40,766 nucleotides of DNA from Bacteroidia bacterium (GCA_030426475.1 JAUHYR010000015.1:1-40766), one strand, 5' to 3'. Numbered from the stretch's first letter, positions 31,730-40,698 are shown. Notes: generated by a model from the sequence alone, not told the origin. Translations and numbers: made by a program.

Positions 31730-33337
31730 CTATTTCAGTTCTTTTAGGGCTCGGTCAATGACTTTATCGTCTTTATTCATAATCATATAAAAACCTTCAG
31801 AACCAAATAAATGTCTTGCCATATCTGCTTTTATTCTGCCTTTGATAATGGAAATGGAAAACTTTAGCCCCTTCTCGTCTTTAGGAACAGACTTATTTTC
31901 TGCAAAAACGACAAACTCTTTTATTATTTCTGATGAAATATAAAACTCATCAGAAAACTCATCAGCGTCTTTATATTTTTTAAACCTTGCCTTATTCTTG
32001 TCAATAAAATCGAAAGCAAACTGGTCAAAAACGCCACCGTAAAGTAATTTTGATAAATAATCGGAACGACCTGAAGTGTCTAAAGGCACAAAAACATCCG
32101 GCATAATGCCACCGCCACCGTAAACCACTTTTCCTTTAGGGGTATAAAACTTTAAAGAGTCTATAAACTTAATACTGTCTGCAGATAAGTGTTCTCCTCT
32201 TGCAAATCTATCATAAGCTTCTTGGCGGTAAGATTTTTTGCCTTCTTCATATGATTTTTGAATACATCTTCCTGTTGGCGTGTAATATCTGGCAACGGTT
32301 AATCTTACCGCAGAACCATCAGGGAAAACCAACTGTTCTTGAACCAAACCTTTGCCAAAAGAGCGCCTTCCTAACACAACACCTCTGTCATTATCTTGAA
32401 TGGCTCCGGCCAATATTTCACTGGCTGAAGCGGAGTTTTCATCAATTAAAACGGCTACTTTAGTGTTTTCTAAAATACCACTTCCGCTTGCATAATAAGA
32501 TGATTTGGAACGAGAGCGACCTTCGGTATAAACGATAAGTTTACCACTCTTTAAAAATTCATCAACAATATCTGCGGCAGCATTTAACACTCCGCCACCA
32601 TTTCCTCTTAAGTCAATGATTATAATCTCCATTTTCTTATCCAAAAGCTTATTAACTGCCACCATAAACTCTTTATGAGTGTTTTTTGCAAACCGACTTA
32701 TTTTAACATAACCAACTTTTTTAGAAACCATATAAGAGGCATCAATGCTATTAATCGGGATGCTTCCTCTTGTAATTTTAAATTTTAATTCTTTAGGAGA
32801 GCTTTTTCTGTATACATAAACATTTACTTCTGTTCCTCTTGGACCTTTTAGCTTTTTAATAACCTCATTATTTGTTATTTCTATTCCCGCAATATCAAAA
32901 CTATCTACTCGAATAATTCTATCTCCGGACATTAAACCAACTTTTTCGGAAGGCCCTCCATTTATCACAGAAATGACAACCACAGTATCTTCTACTATTC
33001 TAAACTCAACTCCAATCCCATCAAAGTTTCCTTCAAGGGGCTCGTTCATTTCACCAAAATCTTCTGGGGGAATGTAGTATGAATGTGGATCTAAATCTTG
33101 AAGTAGAAGTTGAATGCTTTTTTCCTCCAATTCTTTTGCTTCGATAGAGTCAACATAAGAGTCTTCTATGTATAGAAAAATTTCTTGCAGCTTGTTGGTG
33201 GGCTTGTTTTTCCCTTGATATATAATAGTGGCGTAATCAGAGCCTGATAAAAAGCGGCCTAAAAAAATACCCAGAACAATAGCCAAAGCAATTAGTAGAG
33301 GAAAAATTAAAAGAAGTTGATATTGCTTTTTATTCAT
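31730..33337 (-). CDS. S41 C-terminal processing protease with PDZ domain
   Basis: 535 residues. N-terminal signal anchor (LLLIFPLLIALAIVLGIFL), then a helical segment, PDZ domain about 95-178 (GIGVEFRIVEDTVVVISV, GDRIIRVD), and the S41 core (about 190-400). Catalytic dyad: Ser304 in NSASASEI and Lys329 in RSFGKGLVQ. The tail to 535 is charged. Acts in the periplasm on C termini of envelope proteins. The start overlaps the end of the dCMP deaminase gene by 8 bp, so the two are coupled. Confidence 0.93.
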   Translation of the reverse strand: MNKKQYQLLLIFPLLIALAIVLGIFLGRFLSGSDYATIIYQGKNKPTNKLQEIFLYIEDSYVDSIEAKELEEKSIQLLLQDLDPHSYYIPPEDFGEMNEPLEGNFDGIGVEFRIVEDTVVVISVINGGPSEKVGLMSGDRIIRVDSFDIAGIEITNNEVIKKLKGPRGTEVNVYVYRKSSPKELKFKITRGSIPINSIDASYMVSKKVGYVKISRFAKNTHKEFMVAVNKLLDKKMEIIIIDLRGNGGGVLNAAADIVDEFLKSGKLIVYTEGRSRSKSSYYASGSGILENTKVAVLIDENSASASEILAGAIQDNDRGVVLGRRSFGKGLVQEQLVFPDGSAVRLTVARYYTPTGRCIQKSYEEGKKSYRQEAYDRFARGEHLSADSIKFIDSLKFYTPKGKVVYGGGGIMPDVFVPLDTSGRSDYLSKLLYGGVFDQFAFDFIDKNKARFKKYKDADEFSDEFYISSEIIKEFVVFAENKSVPKDEKGLKFSISIIKGRIKADMARHLFGSEGFYMIMNKDDKVIDRALKELK

Positions 33338-33764
33338 CAGAATCTAAGTTTGGGATATGTTTTAGCTCCACACCGGCCTTTTCTAAAAATTCAAGACCTT
33401 CCGTATCTTTATATTGAATGTGGTAAACGACTCTCGTAATTCCTGACTGGTGAACCAGTTTGCTACAATCTTTACAAGGGGAAAGAGTAATATATAAGGT
33501 TGCGCCTCCACAGTTCTGAGTAGATTTTGCCACTTTTAGAATAGCGTTTGCTTCTGCGTGTAACACATACCAATGGGTTTCTCCGTTGTCATTTTCACAG
33601 CAGTTTTCAAAACCACTTGGCGTACCATTATATCCGTCAGAAATAATCATTCGGTCTTTTACTATAATAGCGCCCACCTGTCTTCTTTTACAATAAGAGA
33701 GTTCTGCCCATTCTCTTGCCATTCTTAGGTAGGCCACATCATATTTGTGTTGTTTACTGTCCAT
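33330..33764 (-). CDS. dCMP/cytidine deaminase family protein (ComEB-like)
   Basis: 144 residues from ATG 33764 (a TTG 27 bp upstream is less likely). Zinc motifs: HAEANAIL with H69 and catalytic E71, and SPCKDCSKL with C97 and C100. RRQVGAIIVKDRMIISDGYNGTPSG is the usual N-terminal block. dCMP deaminase converts dCMP to dUMP for thymidylate synthesis. Full-length and canonical. Its 3' end overlaps the S41 protease start by 8 bp. Confidence 0.93.
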   Translation of the reverse strand: MDSKQHKYDVAYLRMAREWAELSYCKRRQVGAIIVKDRMIISDGYNGTPSGFENCCENDNGETHWYVLHAEANAILKVAKSTQNCGGATLYITLSPCKDCSKLVHQSGITRVVYHIQYKDTEGLEFLEKAGVELKHIPNLDSDE

Positions 33765-33774
33765 AAAGAGTGTG

Positions 33775-33802
33775 CAAAGATAAGAAAGCAATTAGTTTCA
33801 AA
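33775..33802 (-). promoter_or_regulatory. Bacteroidota-type promoter of the dCMP deaminase/S41 operon
   Basis: Minus strand TTTG, 16 bp, TATCTTTG (perfect TAnnTTTG), 10 bp before the ATG at 33764. Confidence 0.5.
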
Positions 33803-33862
33803 TACTTTAATTACAATTGTGGAATAAAGTTTGCTTAACATCAATAGTTTAAACTAAAAAAT

Positions 33863-35392
33863 ATGTTCCGCTACAGTTATCTTTTAATGATATTTATGAT
33901 ATTCTTTTTTTCAGCATTTGCTAAAAAGAATAATGAAGAAATTAGTCAAAAATGGATTCAAATACAGACCAATGAAGATGGTTCAAAATCATACTACAAC
34001 AAGCAACTTATTAATGAAAACGGAAACTATAAAGAGGTAGAATTAGACTACCACACCTTTGTGTCTTCTCTTAATTTACTTGGTGATAGTAGCTATGAAA
34101 ACAGTTATTTAAATTTTGAATATACTCACGGAGACCATAGTCTTCCTGCCGGCTGGAACGGAAAGTGGTGGACGAGAAAAACAAAAGACTCTACGTTTCT
34201 ATGCCTTCAAACAACGTTAAATTTCATGTATGGATTTGACCCTGTTCCCGGTTCAAATGTGAAACCTCCGGGTCCAAAAGAAATTATTTTTAGATTTTAT
34301 ATTGAAGAACTGTCGACCGAAAAGCTAAAGTTAGCATTAGTTAATCAGGGATATTTTCCAAAACGGAAACTAGAGTTTATTTCCGAAAAACACTTTTTAA
34401 ATGAACTAAAAAAGCAACATCAAAAAGAAATAGAAGAGAACAATGCTGTTTTTTTTCAGGACTTAAAAGTGAATGAAGAAAGAACTGTCATGTTGAATAA
34501 AAAACCCTATTCAGGAAAAGCGATTTGTTACTATGAAAACGGAAGAATATTTAAAAACCTAAATAAACTTTTCATTCAAGAATATAAAGGCGGAAAACTA
34601 AACGGAGTATCAACACACTTCTTTCCTCAAGGTAATATTCATGCAGAATACACTTATGCTGATGGCGAAAAAAATGGTAAATATGTTAGCTATAATAATC
34701 TTAATGGCAAATCAATTAAATCTTGCGAAGGGGAATTTAAGAATGGAGAAATGGATGGGGAGTTTACTTACTTTGATAAAAATGGGCATAAAACAACAGT
34801 ATCACACTATAAAGATAGTAGACAGCACGGAACTTTTCTAAGCTTTAAGTATTACGGAGGAAAAGAGATTAAAGTAGTTGAAGGACAATATATTGACGGC
34901 AATAAAGAGGGTAAATGGCATTATTATAATGAGTTGGGAGAGGAAGTAATAACAGAAGCTTATGAAAATGGAAACTTGGTCAAAAAAGAAAAGCAAGTGG
35001 ATTTTGAGGGAAAATGGAAGGCAACTAAACAAATGATAAACGATAACGGAGAGGTTTGCTCTCAATACTCTTATCTACTAAAAATTAATGAAAAAGGGCT
35101 AATATCAAAACACACCGGAGCAGGAAACTATCAAAATGCCGGATTTATTGAACAAACGGCATCTATATTTAAAAAGTTCACTTTTGATTGGAGTGAGAAT
35201 ACGGAATACAGATTTAAAAAAATAGATGAGAACACTTATCAATTAACCAGAAATCACCCACCAAAACCACATCCCCATCAATATAAAAAAAATGCACCGA
35301 CATCAGATCCAGTTATAATGCCTGATGGAAAAACAAAGGCATCCCATAAAATTTGTGAAATAGAAGTTTGGACTTTCGAAAAAGTAAAATAA
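33863..35392 (+). CDS. secreted MORN-like repeat protein
   Basis: 509 residues with a signal peptide (YLLMIFMIFFFSAFA). Residues 20-205 are an unrecognised domain with many aromatic residues. About 210-380 contains MORN-type repeats: YSGKAICYYENGR, KLNGVSTHFFPQGNI, KNGKYVSYNNLNGK, MDGEFTYFDKNGHK, QHGTFLSFKYYGG, KEGKWHYYNELGE. Residues 385-509 form a beta-rich domain beginning EGKWKATKQM and ending EIEVWTFEKVK, which could be a lipocalin-like barrel. Function unknown; surface or periplasmic. It is the last chromosomal gene before the phage-like block. Confidence 0.75.
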   Translation: MFRYSYLLMIFMIFFFSAFAKKNNEEISQKWIQIQTNEDGSKSYYNKQLINENGNYKEVELDYHTFVSSLNLLGDSSYENSYLNFEYTHGDHSLPAGWNGKWWTRKTKDSTFLCLQTTLNFMYGFDPVPGSNVKPPGPKEIIFRFYIEELSTEKLKLALVNQGYFPKRKLEFISEKHFLNELKKQHQKEIEENNAVFFQDLKVNEERTVMLNKKPYSGKAICYYENGRIFKNLNKLFIQEYKGGKLNGVSTHFFPQGNIHAEYTYADGEKNGKYVSYNNLNGKSIKSCEGEFKNGEMDGEFTYFDKNGHKTTVSHYKDSRQHGTFLSFKYYGGKEIKVVEGQYIDGNKEGKWHYYNELGEEVITEAYENGNLVKKEKQVDFEGKWKATKQMINDNGEVCSQYSYLLKINEKGLISKHTGAGNYQNAGFIEQTASIFKKFTFDWSENTEYRFKKIDENTYQLTRNHPPKPHPHQYKKNAPTSDPVIMPDGKTKASHKICEIEVWTFEKVK

Positions 35393-35478
35393 AAAAGTAC
35401 CCCAAACCGTTCAAATGTCGAACTTTATTGTTAAAGATGTAAATATAGTAATAAAAACTTCCTGCAAATTAGGACACT

Positions 35479-35500
35479 AAAAAAGGGCAAAAACCCCTTT
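35479..35500 (-). terminator. terminator at the left end of the phage-like block
   Basis: Minus strand AAAGGG, 7-nt loop, CCCTTTTTT. It lies 26 bp beyond the stop of the ATPase gene. The 35393-35478 stretch holds no gene. Confidence 0.75.
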
Positions 35501-35525
35501 CCAATTAGAAAAAATTTACTCATTA

Positions 35526-37487
35526 CTAAACCCCGTGGTGCTTTTCAGCCTTTTCAAAGCCTATCCATTTACCATTTGAATCTAGTCCTCGGCTAGCAAG
35601 CTGCCGTCTTATAAGATACATCATATCAAACTTTCCTTTCAAGGCTTCTGTAAGAAGCTGTGTGGCGGTAGTAGAAAACATAAAGCGTGGGTTTAACTCA
35701 TCATCCCTTTTATCATATTTAGCAAGCTCATCTTTTGAAGATTTTTGCTTTTGACGCTGAAGCTTTGCCTCTCCCGAAGGGGTTAACTCTCCTCCGATAT
35801 TTTTCCAAACGGCAGGTGGTATTTCTTCTCTGACAATGGTATCAAGACTAAGGGCAAGATTGTAGGCTTCATTTCTTTTTCCTTTTTTGATCAAGCGGTA
35901 CACACTTTTTAAATCTTCATGGTCGGCTTTATCTAAAAAATCCGGTGTGACCCATTTTGGAAAAACTTCTCTTTGTTTTTTTGTTTTTCCTTCCAGTCCT
36001 TCCCATTCATAGTAAAATAGTAGGTCATCACTGGCTATTTTTTTAAGTTCTTTTTCCTCTCCTTTCAACACTACCGTAAAATAAGCTGCGCCATGATTAA
36101 GATTTGCAGAGTCCATTTCTTTAAAAGAAAGGCTTTTAATACTCACCTTTGCCTTTTCATTTTTGATAAAATCACCTGCCATTTTTAGCACTGATTTCTC
36201 TACTTTTTTAGGCTCATTATCGAGCATTTCAACAATTCTAAAATAGTCTTCCTCTTTTGAAAAATACTCCATAGATATTTCCTCCAGTGGCATCCCTAGT
36301 TCTGTAGTAATTTCAAGTGGTTTGTCTTTTTTTGATTTCATTTTATCTGATTTTCCAGCTAACATGGATACATTATCTAAAACATCCAAGCTATCTTCAA
36401 AGATATTTAGCTCTCCTCCCTGATTAAACCTACCGTACTGAACGGCAAGCCCTTTTTCAGGTACTTCAATTACTACATCCACATCATGCTGAAAGCTTTG
36501 CTGTCCTTTGAAGTTTCCATCTTTTGTGGACTGAAAAACATATATAAATGAAGTATTGGGGTTTTTCTCCTGAAGTAGGATAAGGTCATCGGGTACAAGC
36601 GAAAGCTTGTTTACAGAATCCAAAAACACAAACTGATAAGAGGACAACTCTTTTGGAAGACCATCGGCAACGTCCAGGTTCTCATGGGCGACTTCTTTAC
36701 TGTTAAGTTTTTCCTGAAGGGTAGCATCAAGTTTTTCCTCTTTTGCAACATATAAAACCCTTCCATGATTTCGGGCAAGATAGCCTGCAAAGTCAACACA
36801 GAGATAAGACTTTCCCATCTTGGGTTTTCCAAAGACCATGACGGTGAATCCACTGGTTGGGTCACCAATCAAGGTGAGCCACTTTCCTTTAAAGCCAAGA
36901 GAGGAGAACTGTAGCTTTGTAAACTCTAGACTATTCATGATTTGTGTCTTCGATTTTTCTTCCGGATTGTTGTCCTTTTCAATTCCATCTAGCTGATGGC
37001 TTTGAATTTCAGAAAGGGTGCCTCTTAGTCTTTTTTTCGTTTTAGGACTTATGGATACTTTGATTTGACTTGCCGCTATCTCAAGAAGAGAGATAACTTT
37101 TGACTTTATAAACTCAATTTCATCATGCCAAATAGATGAAGAATTGTTTTTTAAAAATTCATCCAACCTATTTAAAAAGGACTGGATTTCGGATTTAGTG
37201 ATAAGGGATTTATCCCAAGCTAAAAACACTTCAACAAGCCTATCTTCATTTTGAAAAGAAGGAACTCCATTTAAATTCCCATTTTCTTTTTTGTAGAACT
37301 CGGAAAGCTTATTTAAAAAAAGGTCAGTCATTTTTTTAAACTCGGCATCTGTTTTATACCGCTTCCAGTTTTTACCACCTTCGGTTTCAATATCAATAAA
37401 CAGATAGCTATCATACAGCGCCTTTGGGAATTTTTCGGTTCGCAAGTTTTTAATTACAAGAGCATAGTTAGAGGTTGTGATTTTCAT
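35526..37487 (-). CDS. RecA/RadA-like ATPase of a phage-like element
   Basis: 653 residues, one polypeptide with three parts. About 1-180 helical N-terminal domain of unknown type; 190-370 RecA-like ATPase with Walker A GKPKMGKS (220-227), VLYVAKEEKLDATLQEKL (244-261) and Walker B QFVFLDS near 285-291. The part from 400 to 653 is a charged region that includes a second folded domain. The GKPKMGKSYLCVDFAGYLAR block resembles RadA/DnaB-type single-stranded DNA ATPases, but the surrounding sequence is not a RadA. Function in phage DNA replication, recombination or packaging is possible. It starts 2 bp after the methylase stop and is the last gene of the block. Confidence 0.6.
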   Translation of the reverse strand: MKITTSNYALVIKNLRTEKFPKALYDSYLFIDIETEGGKNWKRYKTDAEFKKMTDLFLNKLSEFYKKENGNLNGVPSFQNEDRLVEVFLAWDKSLITKSEIQSFLNRLDEFLKNNSSSIWHDEIEFIKSKVISLLEIAASQIKVSISPKTKKRLRGTLSEIQSHQLDGIEKDNNPEEKSKTQIMNSLEFTKLQFSSLGFKGKWLTLIGDPTSGFTVMVFGKPKMGKSYLCVDFAGYLARNHGRVLYVAKEEKLDATLQEKLNSKEVAHENLDVADGLPKELSSYQFVFLDSVNKLSLVPDDLILLQEKNPNTSFIYVFQSTKDGNFKGQQSFQHDVDVVIEVPEKGLAVQYGRFNQGGELNIFEDSLDVLDNVSMLAGKSDKMKSKKDKPLEITTELGMPLEEISMEYFSKEEDYFRIVEMLDNEPKKVEKSVLKMAGDFIKNEKAKVSIKSLSFKEMDSANLNHGAAYFTVVLKGEEKELKKIASDDLLFYYEWEGLEGKTKKQREVFPKWVTPDFLDKADHEDLKSVYRLIKKGKRNEAYNLALSLDTIVREEIPPAVWKNIGGELTPSGEAKLQRQKQKSSKDELAKYDKRDDELNPRFMFSTTATQLLTEALKGKFDMMYLIRRQLASRGLDSNGKWIGFEKAEKHHGV

Positions 37488-37489
37488 TT

Positions 37490-38332
37490 TCAGGCAGCTA
37501 TTTTTAGGTTTTGTAAATTTTGGGTAAGTGAAAGTAAGCTGGGTGATTTTTCTTCTTTTGGCAAAGGGTAATTAAAAACCAGCATCTCTGTTTTTTTCTT
37601 ATCAGTATTCTTTGTTACCGCTACTGATTTTGTGATGGCTTTTTTCTGCCACTTGTGTTTTTTGATGAATTTATCCAATACCTTGGAAGGATAACTGCTC
37701 AACAAAAACTTACCTTTTAGTTTTGAAATTACCTCTAGCAGCTTCTCATAATCTTCTTCGGTAAATCCTTTATAATGTCCCTGATGGGAATTAAAATAGG
37801 GCGGGTCTAGATAAAAAAAGGTATCGGGGCTGTCGCTTCTTTCAATTACTTTAAGTGCATCATTACACTCGATTTGAGTTTTAGAAAGTCGCTTTTCATA
37901 GAGGTTAGAAAACTCTTCTCTTTTTTTGGCTAGGGACACTTCTTTGGAATTGGTCTTTCCAAATCCCCAAGAGGTAACCATCCCTGAAAAGCCTTGGTTG
38001 GTTAATGTCCAAAATGCCCATGCTCTTTTTACCTCAGAAAATAGCTCGGGATTTTCATACACCACTCTTGCCTTTTTAAATAGTTCACGGCTATGAGGTG
38101 TTGCGATGATTTCTTTTTGAAGAGAGGCAAAATCTGTTTTTATGACTTTGTAAAAGTTAATGACCTCTCCGTTCACATCGTTTATGATTTCAACTTTGGA
38201 AGCGGGCTTAGCAAAGAAAACTGCCCCACCACCAAAGTAGGGTTCAGCATAAATCTCATGGGGAGGTATCATTGCCGTGATAACAGAAGAGAGGGTTTGT
38301 TTTCCCCCATAATAGGTGATGGGTGTTTTCAT
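37490..38332 (-). CDS. phage-type DNA adenine methylase (D12 class)
   Basis: 280 residues. YYGGKQ at 8-13, EPYFGGGAVFF near 30-40 (AdoMet binding) and DPPY at 176-179 (catalytic). Shorter than and only distantly similar to the methylase at 9543. It modifies adenine in DNA; phage members often protect against host restriction or act in regulation. It overlaps the next small gene by 4 bp (ATGA), showing operon coupling within the phage-like block. No cognate endonuclease lies beside it. Confidence 0.87.
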   Translation of the reverse strand: MKTPITYYGGKQTLSSVITAMIPPHEIYAEPYFGGGAVFFAKPASKVEIINDVNGEVINFYKVIKTDFASLQKEIIATPHSRELFKKARVVYENPELFSEVKRAWAFWTLTNQGFSGMVTSWGFGKTNSKEVSLAKKREEFSNLYEKRLSKTQIECNDALKVIERSDSPDTFFYLDPPYFNSHQGHYKGFTEEDYEKLLEVISKLKGKFLLSSYPSKVLDKFIKKHKWQKKAITKSVAVTKNTDKKKTEMLVFNYPLPKEEKSPSLLSLTQNLQNLKIAA

Positions 38333-38502
38333 TTTCGTTTGATGTTTTTATAGCTCTCCATTAAGATTTCACCGACCAGCCCACCGATAAATCCACCGAT
38401 GAGCATGGCAGGAACGATGTCTTTCCCCTGAGACTTGGCATAGAAATACGAAGCCAGCGAAGAGACAAGGGTAATGGAAGAGACAATCGCTTTTTTTTTC
38501 AT
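38329..38502 (-). CDS. small membrane protein of the phage-like block
   Basis: 57 residues. N terminus MKKKAIVSSITLVSSLASYF is a signal-like or transmembrane segment; a second hydrophobic glycine-rich segment IVPAMLIGGFIGGLVGEIL (about 29-47) follows, then a basic tail. Two membrane passes in such a short protein next to lysis genes fit a holin-like or phage accessory role. It begins 1 bp after the stop of the coiled-coil gene and overlaps the methylase start by 4 bp. Confidence 0.6.
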   Translation of the reverse strand: MKKKAIVSSITLVSSLASYFYAKSQGKDIVPAMLIGGFIGGLVGEILMESYKNIKRK

Positions 38503-39126
38503 TTATCGTGTAAGAATTAAAAGGGTGGATAATACACCAAAAGAGATAACTCCTCCCGTCAAGAGCCTAGTGGTGTTTTTCTTTTTTAGAAGTTTAGATT
38601 CTAATTTTTGATTGATAGCATATAGCCTTGTGTTATCACTTTGTATGTTCTCTATACTTAGCTTACAATCTAAAAACCCTTGCATGGTTTCTTTTCGAAG
38701 GGACTTTTCAAGTAGGTAAAGTCCCTTGTAGTTAGAAAGAGAAGATTCAAAAAGGCTGTCTTTTTTAGTTTGTAAAAAAAACTGCTCTTGATGGATGTCC
38801 GATAGTTTATCTATTTTTTCAGCTTCTGAAAAGCTAGTATCCGTTTTTAGCTGTATGGCCATACTGACAAGTTTTTGCTCTTGGGTGGTAATTGCAGCAA
38901 GTTTCAATTTGTTTTGTTCGTTTAGTTCTTCTAAATCATGAGATAAACTATCTACCTCTTTTTCTTTTTGTAAAAGTTTGTTTTCTACTTTTTCGATTTC
39001 CTTTTTATAATCGGTTTGGATGGGAATGTCATTGTGTTTTTCTGTAGGAGAAAAAATGGCAATTTGGAGGATGAGCGAAAAGATAAAGCCGATGGTGATG
39101 CCTATTAAGAGATGTATATTTTTCAT
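38503..39126 (-). CDS. coiled-coil membrane protein of the phage-like block
   Basis: 207 residues. N-terminal transmembrane helix (LLIGITIGFIFSLILQIAIF), a long charged coiled coil (about 40-185), and a C-terminal hydrophobic helix (LLTGGVISFGVLSTLLIL). The layout resembles spanin- or tail-assembly-like phage membrane proteins, but no family is recognised. It lies 15 bp from the next upstream gene and directly abuts the small membrane protein gene. Confidence 0.6.
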   Translation of the reverse strand: MKNIHLLIGITIGFIFSLILQIAIFSPTEKHNDIPIQTDYKKEIEKVENKLLQKEKEVDSLSHDLEELNEQNKLKLAAITTQEQKLVSMAIQLKTDTSFSEAEKIDKLSDIHQEQFFLQTKKDSLFESSLSNYKGLYLLEKSLRKETMQGFLDCKLSIENIQSDNTRLYAINQKLESKLLKKKNTTRLLTGGVISFGVLSTLLILTR

Positions 39127-39141
39127 TTTTTTTGATGTTAT

Positions 39142-39369
39142 TTAAGGGTTGTTGTTTTTAGTTGGTTTTTCAATCGAGTAGCCAAAGCAGCCTGCCCCAA
39201 TCAAAGAGACAAAAGAGTAGAACATGTACTCAGGGATTTGTAGGGAAAAGAACTGCTGAGCTATCCAACTAATCACGGTAATAATGACAAAGACAAGGGT
39301 TACAACTTCTCTCAGATTATAGCTACCGTGTTTGTCTTTTAGGATTTGGGAAAGGAAGTTCTTTTTCAT
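39142..39369 (-). CDS. small phage holin-like membrane protein
   Basis: 75 residues, two hydrophobic segments (VVTLVFVIITVISWIA and YMFYSFVSLIGAGCFGYSI) between charged ends. Size, topology and position near the amidase and transpeptidase-like genes suggest a holin, which would form the lesion allowing lysis enzymes to reach the cell wall. Sequence alone does not prove this. Confidence 0.5.
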   Translation of the reverse strand: MKKNFLSQILKDKHGSYNLREVVTLVFVIITVISWIAQQFFSLQIPEYMFYSFVSLIGAGCFGYSIEKPTKNNNP

Positions 39370-39390
39370 CTTGGGACAGGGTTTAAAGGC

Positions 39391-39564
39391 TTAGTGTTTT
39401 TTAAATCGTGAGAAAAATGAAGGCTTTTTCTCTTTTGGTTTTTCAGGGATTTGTATTGAAATACTTACCTGTATGGTGGTAGTATTTCCAATAGAGATTT
39501 TTGTTTTTTCTTCCGTTGAAAGAGCGTTTAAAATTGCCATTGCGATGGTTTCTTCTGTTATCAT
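39391..39564 (-). CDS. small phage-block protein, 57 residues
   Basis: Starts MITEETIAMAILNALSTEEK and ends in a basic tail (EKPKEKKPSFFSRFKKH). No membrane helix, a short beta-like segment (TTTIQVSISIQIP) in the middle. It lies between the holin-like gene (21 bp away) and the transpeptidase-like gene (4 bp), same strand. Its length and start codon are consistent with a real gene; the family is unknown. Confidence 0.5.
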   Translation of the reverse strand: MITEETIAMAILNALSTEEKTKISIGNTTTIQVSISIQIPEKPKEKKPSFFSRFKKH

Positions 39565-39568
39565 TTGT

Positions 39569-40264
39569 TTAAGATTTAGTTGTTTTTAGTTGATTGTTGT
39601 TGTTTGTAAAAAGTAAAAGGGAAAGCGTGGTAATACTCATCACCGTACCTATCCAAAAAAGTGCTTTCATGATTTTTTTTCTTTTCCAAGAGCGAAGGTC
39701 AATGAGCGTATAGGTGAACTTGTTTCCATAAAGGGAGCGATGCTTTTCGGCTAGCTCCATTAAAAGATAAAAGTCCTTGGCTGAAGAAAGCACCTGACAG
39801 CCAGCCGAAAACTTATCGATGAATTTGGTAACTCCACTGATAAGTGCTCGATGGATGTTTATCCCAAACAGTCCTCTGTACTTTTTGCCCAAGTAGAAAT
39901 CAAGGCTATTGTCTCTATTCATATCTCTTAGAATGTCTACTTCTTTTCGCTGCACAAGGGCTTTGTATTTTCCCTTGTGAAAGCCAATCTGATAGGTATC
40001 GATGTATTGTCCTTCAAGTAATATGGCTGTTCCTTTTTCATGCATCGGACTTTTTAGCCAGTAGGTTCCGGGGTCAGTCGTGCAGGCAAAACTGTGTATC
40101 ACCCATTTTCCGGATGCAGATAAATAGATGACAAACATCCTGTCATCAAATTTTCCTGCTCTCATTTCAGGAGATCTCACCCCGATGATGTTTAGCTCAT
40201 AGGGGCGAGAATACCACCTGTAGTCAAGGGATTTAAATAATCGTATGAAAGAAGCTACCCTCAA
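39569..40264 (-). CDS. L,D-transpeptidase-like phage cell-wall protein
   Basis: 231 residues. Starts with TTG at 40264, overlapping the amidase stop by 4 bp (TTGA); the next ATG would remove the N terminus. Residues 20-185 have the look of a YkuD-type fold: FGINIHRA with H138 and FSAGCQVL with S153, G155 and C156, the usual His...S-x-G-C arrangement of L,D-transpeptidases, with CQ instead of the common CxR. A C-terminal helix (ALFWIGTVMSITTLSLLLF, about 201-219) would anchor it. Likely a peptidoglycan-modifying or -degrading enzyme of the lysis module; activity is not proven. Confidence 0.6.
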   Translation of the reverse strand: MRVASFIRLFKSLDYRWYSRPYELNIIGVRSPEMRAGKFDDRMFVIYLSASGKWVIHSFACTTDPGTYWLKSPMHEKGTAILLEGQYIDTYQIGFHKGKYKALVQRKEVDILRDMNRDNSLDFYLGKKYRGLFGINIHRALISGVTKFIDKFSAGCQVLSSAKDFYLLMELAEKHRSLYGNKFTYTLIDLRSWKRKKIMKALFWIGTVMSITTLSLLLFTNNNNQLKTTKS

Positions 40265-40698
40265 GCGATGTTTTTAAAGTTAGGCACATATTCTTGTAGC
40301 CATCTTCTAACATCAAAGCATGGACATGCTTTTTTCACACCTGTAAAATCTCTGTGTCCAAGGATAAGCGCATCGGGATATTTTTCAGAAAGGGAGATTA
40401 AAAGATTCATCATCGCTTCTTTCTGCTTTTGTGTTCGGGTATCTACATACTCTCCCTTTTTGTTTTTTCCTCCGATATAACCTACATGGATGGATACTTT
40501 GTTAAAGCCTTTTACTCCGTTTGCAATCAGAGATTCATCTTGTAGTTTTTCTACCTCTCCATCGGAAAGTATGATATAGTGATAACCTGGGTTATTCCAC
40601 TTTTTTTCATTCTTCCAATAGTTCTTTATCCCTTCAAGAGAAGCTGAAGGGAGTGTTCCGGTGGCATGTACCACGATATAGGAAATCAGTTGTTTCAT
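40261..40698 (-). CDS. phage N-acetylmuramoyl-L-alanine amidase (Amidase_2)
   Basis: 145 residues, the size of T7-type lysozyme amidases. Zinc and catalytic residues visible: YIVVHATG with H11, GYHYIILSDGEV near 38-49, IHVGYIGG with H71, and LILGHRDF with H115 followed by KKACPCFDV with C125/C127. Cleaves the bond between muramic acid and the stem peptide, causing lysis. It overlaps the transpeptidase-like gene. The family is clear; phage origin follows from the neighbours. Confidence 0.88.
   Translation of the reverse strand: MKQLISYIVVHATGTLPSASLEGIKNYWKNEKKWNNPGYHYIILSDGEVEKLQDESLIANGVKGFNKVSIHVGYIGGKNKKGEYVDTRTQKQKEAMMNLLISLSEKYPDALILGHRDFTGVKKACPCFDVRRWLQEYVPNFKNIA

Noticed and set aside
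35393-35525. Attachment site at the left end of the phage-like block
   Set aside because: The other end of the element is outside the window, so a direct repeat or target duplication cannot be tested.
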